A stretch of DNA of 64,000 nucleotides from Lysinibacillus agricola. Lineage in GTDB: Bacteria > Bacillota > Bacilli > Bacillales_A > Planococcaceae. This document shows, one piece after another, positions 8,515-16,275 of the stretch (position 1 is the first letter of the stretch; the number at the start of each line of letters is the position of its first letter). The notes below the pieces were generated by a model, which was not told the DNA's origin, made no database searches, and saw nothing but the letters and a program-made list of their open reading frames with translations. Both the position numbers and the translations under genes were made by a program. The stretch lies in the NCBI RefSeq assembly GCF_016638705.1, contig NZ_CP067341.1, forward strand, positions 561,501 through 625,500, written 5' to 3'.

Positions 8515-10053
8515 ATGAGCAATGTATCGACAGAAAAAACGACGAAAACAATGAAGGAACAAATTTTAGCAGGTGGTCTTCCAAAATATCACGATAAAAA
8601 TGCACAGCAAGGAAAACTATTTGTACGCGAACGACTCGAATTATTATTAGATGATGGGCTGCAATCAGAGGATGGCTTGTATGCGAACTGTTTAGCTGGT
8701 GACTTACCAGCAGATGGCGTTGTCACAGGAATCGGTAAAATTCATGGCCGTACCGTTTGTGTTTTAGCAAACGATTCGACGATTAAAGCTGGTTCTTGGG
8801 GTAAACGTACAGTAGAAAAAATGATTCGTATTCAAGAAACAGCAGAAAAACTAAATTGCCCTTTACTTTATCTAGTCGATTCAGCAGGTGCACGTATTAC
8901 AGATCAATTAGAAATGTTTCCTGGTCGAAGAGGAGCAGGGCGCATTTTCTATAATCAGGTAAAGCTTTCAGGTAAAATCCCTCAAATATGCTTATTGTTT
9001 GGACCTTCTGCAGCAGGAGGTGCATATATCCCTGCATTCTGCGATATCGTAGTAATGGTAGAGGGCAATGCATCGATGTATTTAGGGTCTCCACGTATGG
9101 CGGAAATGGTTATCGGTGAGAAGGTAGATTTGGAAACAATGGGTGGAGCGAAAATGCACTGTTCCGTTTCTGGTTGTGGAGATGTGCTCGCTAAAACGGA
9201 GCAAGAAGCAATCGCGTATGCTCGTAAATATTTAGGCTATTTCCCGAACAACTATGCAGAGCGCAGTAAGGTTGAGGCACCAAAGCCACCAGCTTCATTT
9301 GATAAGTCCATTGAGGAACTAATACCAACAAATCAAAACGTTCCATTTGATATGTATAAGTTAATTGACCGCATTATTGATGAAGGTTCGTTTTGTGAAG
9401 TGAAAAAATTATTTGCTCCAGAATTAATTACAGGGCTTGGACGTATTAATGGGCAATCTATTGGAATTATCGCCAATCAACCTCGCGTAAAGGGGGGCGT
9501 TTTATTCCACGATTCAGCTGATAAAGCAGCAAAGTTCATTTCACTATGTGATGCGTTTAATATACCGCTTCTTTTCCTTGCCGATGTACCAGGCTTTATG
9601 ATTGGTACGCAGGTTGAAAAAGCTGGGATTATACGCCATGGTGCAAAGATGATTTTTGCAATGAGCGAGGCGACCGTTCCTAAATTAACAGTCATTGTTC
9701 GTAAGGCATATGGTGCAGGATTATATGCAATGGCAGGTCCTGCTTTTGAGCCAGACTGCTGTATTGCGTTATCCAACGCACAAATTGCAGTAATGGGCCC
9801 TGAAGCTGCGGTGAATGCGGTTTATGCCAATAAAATTGCTGAACTCCCAAAAGAGGAGCAGGCAAGCTTTATTGCAGAAAAACGCAAGGAATATCAAGAG
9901 GAAATCGATGTCTATCGTCTAGCTTCAGAGCTTATCATTGATGATGTTATTGAGCCAAATGATTTAAGAAAAGCACTTGAATCACGTTTAGAGCTCTATA
10001 TGTCAAAGTACTTATTATTCTCAGAACGTAAGCATGGAGTAAATCCAGTATAA
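8515..10053 (+). CDS. yngE: Acyl-CoA carboxylase, carboxyltransferase subunit (methylcrotonyl-CoA type)
   Basis: The 512-residue protein has two crotonase-fold halves and moves CO2 from carboxybiotin to the acyl-CoA. SAGARITDQLEMFPGRRGAG and AGGAYIPAFCDIVVMVEG in the N half and LADVPGFMIGTQVEKAGIIR with AYGAGLYAMAGPAFEPD in the C half are typical of the YngE/MccB/PccB family. It forms the enzyme with the biotin carboxylase and carrier encoded upstream. AAAGGAGG precedes the ATG. A terminator follows, so it ends the operon. Confidence 0.9.
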   Translation: MSNVSTEKTTKTMKEQILAGGLPKYHDKNAQQGKLFVRERLELLLDDGLQSEDGLYANCLAGDLPADGVVTGIGKIHGRTVCVLANDSTIKAGSWGKRTVEKMIRIQETAEKLNCPLLYLVDSAGARITDQLEMFPGRRGAGRIFYNQVKLSGKIPQICLLFGPSAAGGAYIPAFCDIVVMVEGNASMYLGSPRMAEMVIGEKVDLETMGGAKMHCSVSGCGDVLAKTEQEAIAYARKYLGYFPNNYAERSKVEAPKPPASFDKSIEELIPTNQNVPFDMYKLIDRIIDEGSFCEVKKLFAPELITGLGRINGQSIGIIANQPRVKGGVLFHDSADKAAKFISLCDAFNIPLLFLADVPGFMIGTQVEKAGIIRHGAKMIFAMSEATVPKLTVIVRKAYGAGLYAMAGPAFEPDCCIALSNAQIAVMGPEAAVNAVYANKIAELPKEEQASFIAEKRKEYQEEIDVYRLASELIIDDVIEPNDLRKALESRLELYMSKYLLFSERKHGVNPV

Positions 10054-10068
10054 AGTTTTGATAATAAC

Positions 10069-10101
10069 GCTGTCTCAGTTATACTTGAGGCAGCTTTTTT
10101 T
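10069..10101 (+). terminator. Terminator of the leucine-degradation operon
   Basis: GCTGTCTCA (10069-10077) pairs with TGAGGCAGC (10086-10094) with one mismatch, followed by seven T. Confidence 0.8.
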
Positions 10102-10129
10102 ATATATAAACTAGTTTTACCAAGCGTGT

Positions 10130-10440
10130 TGATTAGGAAAATATAGGTTTATTATTGAGTGATAAAAGGATTTTTTTATATTTTGGCAAATATATTTCCG
10201 TTTTTAACTGATTGTAGCGTAGGGCTACTCGAGTGCTCCTGTCGCTTCGCTTTCGTCGCAGAGCAAAGCTTCCCGCGGGAAAGCGAGACAGAAGAGACCC
10301 TGCAAGGAGCGAATGTTTTCTGTGCGAAAGCGTGAGTGCTAACGTAGCGGCAGCGACACCAGCGGCTCGACGCTCGCCCGCAGCGGAAATCAGAGCCTTC
10401 AAAATTAATCGAGGTGGATAAAAATGGTAAATTAACACAC
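10130..10440 (+). repeat. Dispersed repeat family 1, copy C (diverged; core about 10206-10397)
   Basis: Downstream of the operon terminator lies a third, more rearranged copy. It has CTGATTGTAGCG, TGTCGCTTCGCTTTCG, GAGACCCTGCAAGGAGCGAA, TGTTTTCTGTGCGAAAGCG, GCTAACGTAGCGGCAGC and CAGCGGAAATCA. Orientation matches A and B. Open frames over it on both strands have no ribosome sites and read as low-complexity, so I treat it as non-coding. Confidence 0.7.
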
Positions 10441-10530
10441 ATGTAGTTTTACTTTATTAATAGCCCTTGCGTGGGAGAGGGAGGGCATATTAAAATATGA
10501 GAATGATACTAGGAAGCAGGTGGTTCAGGC

Positions 10531-11094
10531 ATGTCAAAAAATAATATAGAAAGTAATGCCAAGCTACCATTACCATATCGTTCAATGATTGATACATATT
10601 ATTTACCAATAAAAATAACAGGCTGGATATTTTTTTGTATCTATTCTGTTATAGCTTTTTATAAGCTGGTCATTGATCGTCTAGTGAATGTAGTCATTAT
10701 TTTATTCAAGGGCGAATACTCTCTTGGTGAATTAGGGCTGTTTGATTATAGTGATTGGCGATTAACTACAAATTTTGTTCCCTTTGATACGATTCTTCGT
10801 TATATAAATTACTCTCAGTATTTTAATTTGGATATCATTATTATAAATCTACTCGGCAATTTATTAATATTTACCCCAATGGGCTTTTTACTACCACTGT
10901 TATCAAAAAAGTTTCGTAAAGCGTGGGTAGTTATTTGTGTAGGCTTTTTCTCCAGCCTAGCGGTAGAATCTATACAATTTATTTTTACGGTTGGGTCGGC
11001 AGATATTGATGATTTGATTTTAAATACACTTGGCGCATGGCTTGGCTACTTAGCCTATAAAAGCATACTTATTAAACCTAAACGAAATAGATAG
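10531..11094 (+). CDS. VanZ-like integral membrane protein
   Basis: The 187-residue protein has about four hydrophobic segments and the VanZ signature region: NLLGNLLIFTPMGFLLPLL, then a segment ending SLAVESIQF, and DIDDLILNTLGAWLGY near the C terminus. VanZ proteins lie in the cytoplasmic membrane; VanZ itself gives low-level teicoplanin resistance, but the role of chromosomal homologues is unclear. GGTGG stands nine bases before the ATG. It is a single-gene unit with its own terminator. Confidence 0.8.
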   Translation: MSKNNIESNAKLPLPYRSMIDTYYLPIKITGWIFFCIYSVIAFYKLVIDRLVNVVIILFKGEYSLGELGLFDYSDWRLTTNFVPFDTILRYINYSQYFNLDIIIINLLGNLLIFTPMGFLLPLLSKKFRKAWVVICVGFFSSLAVESIQFIFTVGSADIDDLILNTLGAWLGYLAYKSILIKPKRNR

Positions 11095-11128
11095 AAACAG
11101 TCCTTGCCAAGGGGCTGTTTTTTTTAGG
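11095..11128 (+). terminator. Terminator after the VanZ-like gene
   Basis: AACAGTCCTTG pairs with CAAGGGGCTGTT, followed by a run of eight T. Confidence 0.8.
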
Positions 11129-11424
11129 GGTAAATTAACACTATTTATAAAGTGATAACGGTAATAAAATTTATTGAAATTAAATATTGAAATAGTAAAT
11201 GAATAGAAAAATGGATTTTATCGGAGGTCTTTATACCTATTTCGTTAAAAGTGGATTATTCCTTTAGGAGGTTAGTATTAATTTGCTCTTGAATTTAATC
11301 AAGAAAATTCCGATAATTAGTGTACAGAAACTGTTTAGATGACATAGGTATAGTTAAATAGAAGGTATTGATCATATCTATTATTTAACTTGCATATTAA
11401 GTTAGAAAGCCGAGGTGAATTCAT
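11129..11424. other. Intergenic region with one possible leader peptide
   Basis: AT-rich spacer. A strong ribosome site (TTTAGGAGGT, about 11262-11271) is followed by a TTG-started frame of only 19 codons (11281-11340, reading LLNLIKKIPIISVQKLFR after initiation). It could be a leader peptide or chance. Nothing else is recognised. Confidence 0.3.
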
Positions 11425-12189
11425 ATGAAACTATCAAGTTTAATAGAACAAGAAAGAATGTCATCACACTATAATCGTAAAAAGATTTTACAGCGAAAAC
11501 AAGCAGGTGATGCATATCGAAAAAACGCACAGTATTTTCTGCCAAAGAAAAATCCAGTATTGCTTGAGCTAGAAAATTTACTTTTAGGACATACAGATCA
11601 AGAACTCTATGAGCAACAAAAAGAGGAATCCAAAGAAGTCACGCCCCAACAGCAAGCAATCATTCAAGATTTGCAGCAAACGAAAAAGAATGTGCTTGCT
11701 CATGAGCAAATGCAAAAGCCTGATGCTCTTGAAACAACTTCCTATTTACAGCTAGAGCATTTAGATGAAGAAGTGCCTACAGTAGTTGATGCGAATGCTA
11801 AGGAGACGCTACAAATTCTAGAGCAGGTGCGAAATGCAGCGCTAGAACCGGCACAGCCATCACCACAGGATTTACGTGTAGCGGCAAGTGCTAATGCTCA
11901 AATACAGCACATGCAATTGCAACTAAATGGCCAAGAGGTAGATCCAAGTGAATTAGATGACAGTGAGCCAGCTTTTGTACGTGAAGGTATTGAAGTCAAA
12001 GTACCAGAACGTTTTTCGAAGGAATTGAAAATGGATCCATTTGCAGATACAATTTTCGGTAAGCGGTATGAGGAGGCCTATAAGGCGCGAACATTTAAAT
12101 ATGCTTCTGAAAAATATGCCACTCATATTCAAATGGCGGACGACGGCTATCGACAAGGAAATGATTCTATGTTCTCCATGATAGCCTAA
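11425..12189 (+). CDS. SprA-related putative metalloprotease homologue with a degenerate zinc motif
   Basis: The 254-residue protein has a lysine- and glutamine-rich N-terminal half. Around residues 85-165 it resembles the core of SprA-related putative metalloproteases (CJM1_0395-like): IIQDLQQTKKNVLAHEQMQK, then EVPTVVDANAKETLQILEQV and NAALEPAQPSPQDLRVA. Family members have HExxH at the first position; here the motif reads HEQMQ, so the second zinc histidine is lost and catalysis is doubtful. The C-terminal part is unfamiliar. No signal peptide is seen. The family assignment is from memory of motifs and is moderately sure. Confidence 0.55.
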   Translation: MKLSSLIEQERMSSHYNRKKILQRKQAGDAYRKNAQYFLPKKNPVLLELENLLLGHTDQELYEQQKEESKEVTPQQQAIIQDLQQTKKNVLAHEQMQKPDALETTSYLQLEHLDEEVPTVVDANAKETLQILEQVRNAALEPAQPSPQDLRVAASANAQIQHMQLQLNGQEVDPSELDDSEPAFVREGIEVKVPERFSKELKMDPFADTIFGKRYEEAYKARTFKYASEKYATHIQMADDGYRQGNDSMFSMIA

Positions 12190-12213
12190 TGCTGCAGATG
12201 GGAGATTTTAAAC

Positions 12214-12708
12214 ATGACGAAGGCAAAGCATGCAAAGACGAATGCTATAAGATTGTTGGAGCAACAAAAAATACAATTCGAAGTAATTGAGTATGAAACT
12301 GGTGACGGCCAAGTAGACGGAATTTCGGTTGCTGAAAAAATTGGTCATCCGGTTTCTCGAGTTTTCAAAACATTAGTAGCAAAAGCGAGTGCGCAAAAGC
12401 TTTTTGTATTTGTAATTCCTGTAGCAGAAGAGCTTAATTTAAAAGCTGCTGCCAAGGTCGTTGGAGAGAAAAAAATCGACATGCTTCCTGTCAAGGAGTT
12501 ACTAGGCTATACAGGTTATGTACGAGGCGGATGCTCTCCAGTCGGCATGAAAAAGCTTTATCCGACGGTTATTGATGCGTCGGCTCAAGAGCAAGGAAGT
12601 ATTATTGTGAGTGCCGGAAAAATCGGCATGCAAATCCATATGCAACTAGATGATTTAGTCGCTGTGACTAAAGCAAAGCTTGCACCAATTACCACTACCC
12701 AAGAATGA
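12214..12708 (+). CDS. ybaK: YbaK/EbsC-type Cys-tRNA(Pro) deacylase
   Basis: The 164-residue protein belongs to the YbaK/ProX editing superfamily, which hydrolyses mischarged aminoacyl-tRNA, chiefly Cys-tRNA(Pro). Visible family blocks are [20 protein letters not shown] near residues 42-61, [20 protein letters not shown] with the substrate-pocket lysine region, and [15 protein letters not shown], the conserved glycine-rich turn. GGGAG precedes the ATG, 24 bp after the SprA-like gene, so the two may be cotranscribed. The stop codon is inside the terminator hairpin. Confidence 0.88.
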   Translation: MTKAKHAKTNAIRLLEQQKIQFEVIEYETGDGQVDGISVAEKIGHPVSRVFKTLVAKASAQKLFVFVIPVAEELNLKAAAKVVGEKKIDMLPVKELLGYTGYVRGGCSPVGMKKLYPTVIDASAQEQGSIIVSAGKIGMQIHMQLDDLVAVTKAKLAPITTTQE

Positions 12709-12727
12709 TATCTGGGTAGTTTTTTTT
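12694..12727 (+). terminator. Terminator overlapping the ybaK stop
   Basis: ACTACCCAAGA pairs with TCTGGGTAGT around ATGATA, followed by eight T. Confidence 0.85.
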
Positions 12728-12772
12728 GGGTTTTTAAGTAATGGCAGTAGAAAAAGATTGCTTGGTTTATGG

Positions 12773-12925
12773 TTAATCCGCTTGGCAATGTGGAAAGAAA
12801 CGCATAGGTAGCTTGGCAAACTGTTCAGGTAGCTCGGGAAATTGCTCAGCTAAGAGGAAGAAGCCCGTGAATCCACTCAGTCTAGATTGATTTGAATGCT
12901 TTTCCTTTACATTGTAAATACGCAA
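12773..12925 (-). CDS. Possible 50-residue ORF with heptapeptide repeats (may be repeat-derived)
   Basis: A minus-strand frame starting TTG at 12925 gives 50 residues containing EQFPELP followed at once by EQFAKLP. At DNA level this is a 21-bp unit in two copies (about 12807-12848). AAGGAG lies 15 bases before the TTG, which is too far to be convincing. The composition suggests a decayed dispersed element rather than a working gene. No family is recognised. Confidence 0.25.
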   Translation of the reverse strand: MRIYNVKEKHSNQSRLSGFTGFFLLAEQFPELPEQFAKLPMRFFPHCQAD

Positions 12926-12960
12926 TTTTTTTGATGGGATCTCCTTTAATCAAGAAAGAA

Positions 12961-12991
12961 TACGTTCATGATTGCATGAACGTAATTTTTT
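12961..12991 (+). terminator. Hairpin with T run
   Basis: TACGTTCATG (12961-12970) and CATGAACGTA (12975-12984) are perfectly complementary around ATTG. T and A runs follow, so it could act on either strand. No gene clearly ends here on the plus strand. Confidence 0.5.
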
Positions 12992-13109
12992 ATAAAAAAA
13001 GAACAATAAATGAACGATTAATTAGTTTTGAAGAGCACTTAAACAATAAAAAGAAAAACAAAAGTATAGTGTAGTTAAGGTAATTTTCAGACGGAAAGGA
13101 GGGGATGTT

Positions 13110-13697
13110 TTGAAAGTGTTAATTGTTTCAATGTCTACTTTATTTATTGAAGCTTTACAAATAGCTATTCGTGATAGGCGTTCAACTTGGCAAGTAGATA
13201 CTTATCAAATTCAAGCGCCTATATTTAATCAAACATTGCTGAAAAAAATTAAAGAACGATGCCTTGATATTGTAGTAATCGAAACAACAAATCAACATTT
13301 TACGATGATAATTGATAGTTTGAAGAAATTAAAGAGTCCAGAAATAGACATCATGTTACTTGTGGATTCAAGGATGGGTGAGGTTTACCATCACCTAAAA
13401 GATGAAGAACGGTGGTCTAGTGTTACTAAAAATACAAGTCTAGAGGAATTTTTAATATTGCTGGAATCCTTTAAAAGTAATGTACCTGATGTACCAGATG
13501 TCTCTTTAAAAGAGATGGATAAAGTGATTCTAAAAGAATTAGCAATAGGACACTCATTTGAGTTTATCCAACGTTCACAAGAGCTATCGGCTGAAGAAAT
13601 AGATCAGTCACTATATCGAATTAATACTTATTTTAAAGTACCAAATTATATAGAATCTATTGTTAAAGCATTTGAACAGAAAATAATTACAAATTGA
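13110..13697 (+). CDS. Atypical LuxR-type response regulator
   Basis: The 195-residue protein has the size and shape of a NarL/LuxR regulator. The N-terminal half is receiver-like (KVLIVSMSTLFIEAL), but the acidic pair is replaced by Ser7-Met8 and the phospho-acceptor position is Glu58 (LDIVVIETT). The C-terminal half (about 130-190) fits the LuxR helix-turn-helix: DKVILKELAIGHSFEFI then LSAEEIDQSLYRIN. It is therefore unlikely to be switched by phosphorylation. The TTG start follows GGAAAGGAGGGG. It heads a run with a 25-residue peptide and a NatAB-like exporter, so it may control them. Confidence 0.6.
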   Translation: MKVLIVSMSTLFIEALQIAIRDRRSTWQVDTYQIQAPIFNQTLLKKIKERCLDIVVIETTNQHFTMIIDSLKKLKSPEIDIMLLVDSRMGEVYHHLKDEERWSSVTKNTSLEEFLILLESFKSNVPDVPDVSLKEMDKVILKELAIGHSFEFIQRSQELSAEEIDQSLYRINTYFKVPNYIESIVKAFEQKIITN

Positions 13698-13720
13698 ACA
13701 TGCGAAGGAGGAAAAATAAT

Positions 13721-13798
13721 ATGAAAAAAGTTTTAGGTCTTTTAGGTGGATTAATTATTGGCATCGTTGTTATTGCTATCATAAAAATGGTTAATTAG
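13721..13798 (+). CDS. 25-residue hydrophobic membrane peptide
   Basis: A strong site (GCGAAGGAGGA) precedes an ATG and 25 codons. The peptide begins MKKVLGLLGGLIIGIVV, has one transmembrane stretch and lysines at 2, 3 and 22. It lies between the LuxR-type regulator and the ABC exporter, 12 bp before the ATPase, so it is likely part of that operon. It could be a small membrane regulator of the exporter, a signal, or a leaderless bacteriocin-like peptide. No function is established. Confidence 0.6.
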   Translation: MKKVLGLLGGLIIGIVVIAIIKMVN

Positions 13799-13810
13799 GA
13801 GAGGTGCTTT

Positions 13811-14713
13811 ATGACATTTAAAATAGAAAATTTAAATAAAAGCTTTGGTAATAAAAAAGCAGTAAACAATATTTCAATTCGATTAGAAGAAGGGCAAATC
13901 TTAGGCATGCTAGGTCGAAACGGTGCTGGAAAAACAACTACTATTCGAATGATGCTGGAGCTAATTCCAAAAGATAGTGGACAAATTTTATGGAGAGGAA
14001 AACCTTTTTCTAAGAAAAACTTAAAAATTGGCTATCTACCAGAAGAGCGTGGTCTTTATGCGAAAATGAACGTTTTAGATCAAATTATTTATTTTGGTAT
14101 GTTAGAAGGAATGGATAAAAAAGAAGCTAAAAGAGAGGCCATAAAATGGTTGGAAAAACTTGAAATCTCATATGCAGCAAAGAAGCGCACCGAACAATTA
14201 TCTAAAGGAAATCAGCAAAAAGTACAATTAATTACAGCGATTATACATGATCCAGAGTTTATTATTTTAGATGAACCTTTCAGCGGATTAGACCCTGTTA
14301 ATGCGGATATGTTAAAAAACGTTGTAAAAGAATTGATTGCTAAAAAGAAAACAATTATTTTCTGTAGTCATCAAATGGACCAAGTTGAATCGTTTTGTAA
14401 CCAAATTTGTATTTTAAAAGATGGGAATTTAATTGTGTCAGATCAATTATCAGCTGTGAAAAAATCTTATGATTATCGTTATTTAGAATTAGAAACGACA
14501 AATAATATTAAAGATTACTTAGATCATAAACAATATACATTTACACAAGAAAACAATCGTTATAAATTACGCATTCCACGAAGCGAGAGATTTTATCAAA
14601 CTATTCAGGAGATTGATGAGAAATTTGAGCTGCAAGGAGTTGCATTAAAAGAACCAAGTTTACATGAAATCTTTATTGAACGGACAGGAGATGACGTAAA
14701 TGCGAAATTTTAG
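13811..14713 (+). CDS. natA: ABC transporter ATP-binding protein, NatA/YhaQ-like
   Basis: The 300-residue ATPase has Walker A LGRNGAGKTTTIRMML, signature QLSKGNQQKVQL, Walker B FIILDEPFSGLDP and a switch histidine in CSHQMDQVE. A C-terminal extension of about 80 residues ends in HEIFIERTGDD, as in NatA/YhaQ exporters. With the next gene it would export Na+ or a toxic compound from the cell. TAGGAGAGG precedes the ATG. It overlaps the permease gene by 14 bp. The substrate is inferred from family only. Confidence 0.85.
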   Translation: MTFKIENLNKSFGNKKAVNNISIRLEEGQILGMLGRNGAGKTTTIRMMLELIPKDSGQILWRGKPFSKKNLKIGYLPEERGLYAKMNVLDQIIYFGMLEGMDKKEAKREAIKWLEKLEISYAAKKRTEQLSKGNQQKVQLITAIIHDPEFIILDEPFSGLDPVNADMLKNVVKELIAKKKTIIFCSHQMDQVESFCNQICILKDGNLIVSDQLSAVKKSYDYRYLELETTNNIKDYLDHKQYTFTQENNRYKLRIPRSERFYQTIQEIDEKFELQGVALKEPSLHEIFIERTGDDVNAKF

Positions 14714-15905
14714 TATTGTATTTAACACCGTTTTCAAAGAGGCTGTTAAAACAAAAGCCTATTTATATATGACGATTGGCTTAGTAGCATTGAGTTTGCT
14801 ACTCTTTGCCTCACCATCAATTATGAAAGTCTTTAATACTGACAGTACGGATGAAACTTATAAAATTGTTAATCAAACATCTTTAAAACTATCTGAAAAA
14901 GAATTAACAGAGTTAGCCGGAAGCTGGACAATAGTAGACGATGCGAATATAGAAGATCTAAAAGAAGATATTAAAGCAGATGAATTAACTGGATTCTTTG
15001 TATTAGAAGATCAAACGAATTTAATGCAATTGAATATCTATATGCCGAAAGTAAACAATGAAGTGCTACTTCCGTTAGAATCTTATATTAAAGAAAAGAA
15101 AGTAGCGTCAATTGTTGCTACACAATCGATTGACATGGGTGTCCTTCAAGAATTGAATACACCACTACAAAGCAACGTTCAATCATTATATGAAACAGAA
15201 CCAAATGCGTTGTTTATTATTTACGGTTTAATATCTATTATGTTCTTTTCTATTTCAATATACGGTAACAACGTTGCAACAGCGATTGCATCTGAAAAAT
15301 CTTCACGTGTTATGGAAGTCATGATTACAAAAGTTGCACCAGTCCCTATGATGTACGGGAAAATTTTAGGCATTGGTTTAGCTAGTTTAACACAATTATT
15401 TATTTTTATGGGTGCCCTTTTATTATGGGCAAACGTAGGTATTTTTGAAGTTCCTGAAGGCTCGTTAGTACAAACTGTAATGGAAACTATTACATGGGGA
15501 ACAGCAGCGTATATTCTTATTTTCTTTATCATTGGATACTTTATCTATGCAACTTTGTATGCGATTTTCGGATCCATGGTAAGCCGCCCGGATGATTTAG
15601 CAAGTGCATCGCTGCCAATTATGATTTTATTAATGGCGAGTTTAGCAGTGGAAATGCTCTTTGTAGTGGATTCTCCAGAAGGAACGATTACGAATATAAC
15701 TTCTTACATTCCATTTACAGCGCCAATGAGTGTAATAATCCGTATTGTTTATAACACGATTTCACCAGTCGAAATTGCTGTTTCGCTATTAGTCATGATT
15801 TCGTTTATTGCTTTATTTGCAGCAATGGCAGCGAGAATCTATCCAAAAGGCGTTTTAAAATCAGATAGCTTAACATTTAAACAATTAATTCAGTCTAACA
15901 GATAA
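14700..15905 (+). CDS. natB: ABC-2 type permease, NatB/YhaP-like
   Basis: The 401-residue membrane protein has one N-terminal helix (about 20-40), a large extracellular domain (about 45-165), then five or six helices. The motif NNVATAIASEKSSRVMEVMI is the cytoplasmic coupling region typical of NatB/YhaP. It partners the ATPase it overlaps. Two sensor kinases and a LytTR regulator follow downstream, as NatKR accompanies natAB in B. subtilis, although there the regulators come first. Confidence 0.85.
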   Translation: MRNFSIVFNTVFKEAVKTKAYLYMTIGLVALSLLLFASPSIMKVFNTDSTDETYKIVNQTSLKLSEKELTELAGSWTIVDDANIEDLKEDIKADELTGFFVLEDQTNLMQLNIYMPKVNNEVLLPLESYIKEKKVASIVATQSIDMGVLQELNTPLQSNVQSLYETEPNALFIIYGLISIMFFSISIYGNNVATAIASEKSSRVMEVMITKVAPVPMMYGKILGIGLASLTQLFIFMGALLLWANVGIFEVPEGSLVQTVMETITWGTAAYILIFFIIGYFIYATLYAIFGSMVSRPDDLASASLPIMILLMASLAVEMLFVVDSPEGTITNITSYIPFTAPMSVIIRIVYNTISPVEIAVSLLVMISFIALFAAMAARIYPKGVLKSDSLTFKQLIQSNR

Positions 15906-16058
15906 TCCTGCGATAATAAGAACAAAATAGCAAGTCCTTTTGTAATCAAAAAGAACTCCGGCTTTTTGGCAAATTTTAATCCAGAACATAAAGAGAAGGA
16001 CGGGGCAAAAAATGTTTTTACTCAAGATATTGAACTTTTAGATACAAAATAGCGAACA

Positions 16059-16095
16059 GCCCGTAGCCACAATTGCAGGTTATGGGCAATTTTTG
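16059..16095 (+). terminator. Possible terminator in the natB-kinase spacer
   Basis: GCCCGTAGCC (16059-16068) pairs imperfectly with GGTTATGGGC (16078-16087), followed by AATTTTTG. The spacer (15906-16275) otherwise holds direct repeats at 16110-16140 and a TATAAT at 16235-16240 that probably serves the first kinase. Confidence 0.45.
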
Positions 16096-16109
16096 TATGT
16101 AATAGCACT

Positions 16110-16140
16110 CTACTAGGTTAGTAAATGGAAACTACTAGGT
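16110..16140 (+). promoter_or_regulatory. Direct repeats of LytTR-operator type upstream of kinase 1
   Basis: CTACTAGGT occurs at 16110-16118 and again at 16132-16140, 22 bp start to start, about two helical turns. LytTR regulators of the AgrA group bind paired 9-bp direct repeats with this spacing, and a LytTR regulator is encoded at 19068-19787. Autoregulation is inferred. The -10 candidate lies some 95 bp downstream, further than usual. Confidence 0.45.
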
Positions 16141-16275
16141 GGACTTAATGGATGCATTTTTATATGGAGATACTTGCAGGATGGTAGGGTGAAAACGAAT
16201 TGATAGAAGAAATGGATAATACAGAATTTTAATATATAATGGTTATGAGTAAAAATTTATTAAAGGAAGTGCGGA

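Noticed and set aside
10133..10442. Two overlapping minus frames (88 and 101 codons) and one plus frame
   Set aside because: All lie in repeat copy C; composition is Ser/Arg/Ala-rich and no start is supported.
12892..13074. 60-codon plus-strand frame before the LuxR-type gene
   Set aside because: It spans a perfect hairpin with a T run, has no ribosome site and ends in poly-Lys/Asn sequence typical of AT-rich spacer.
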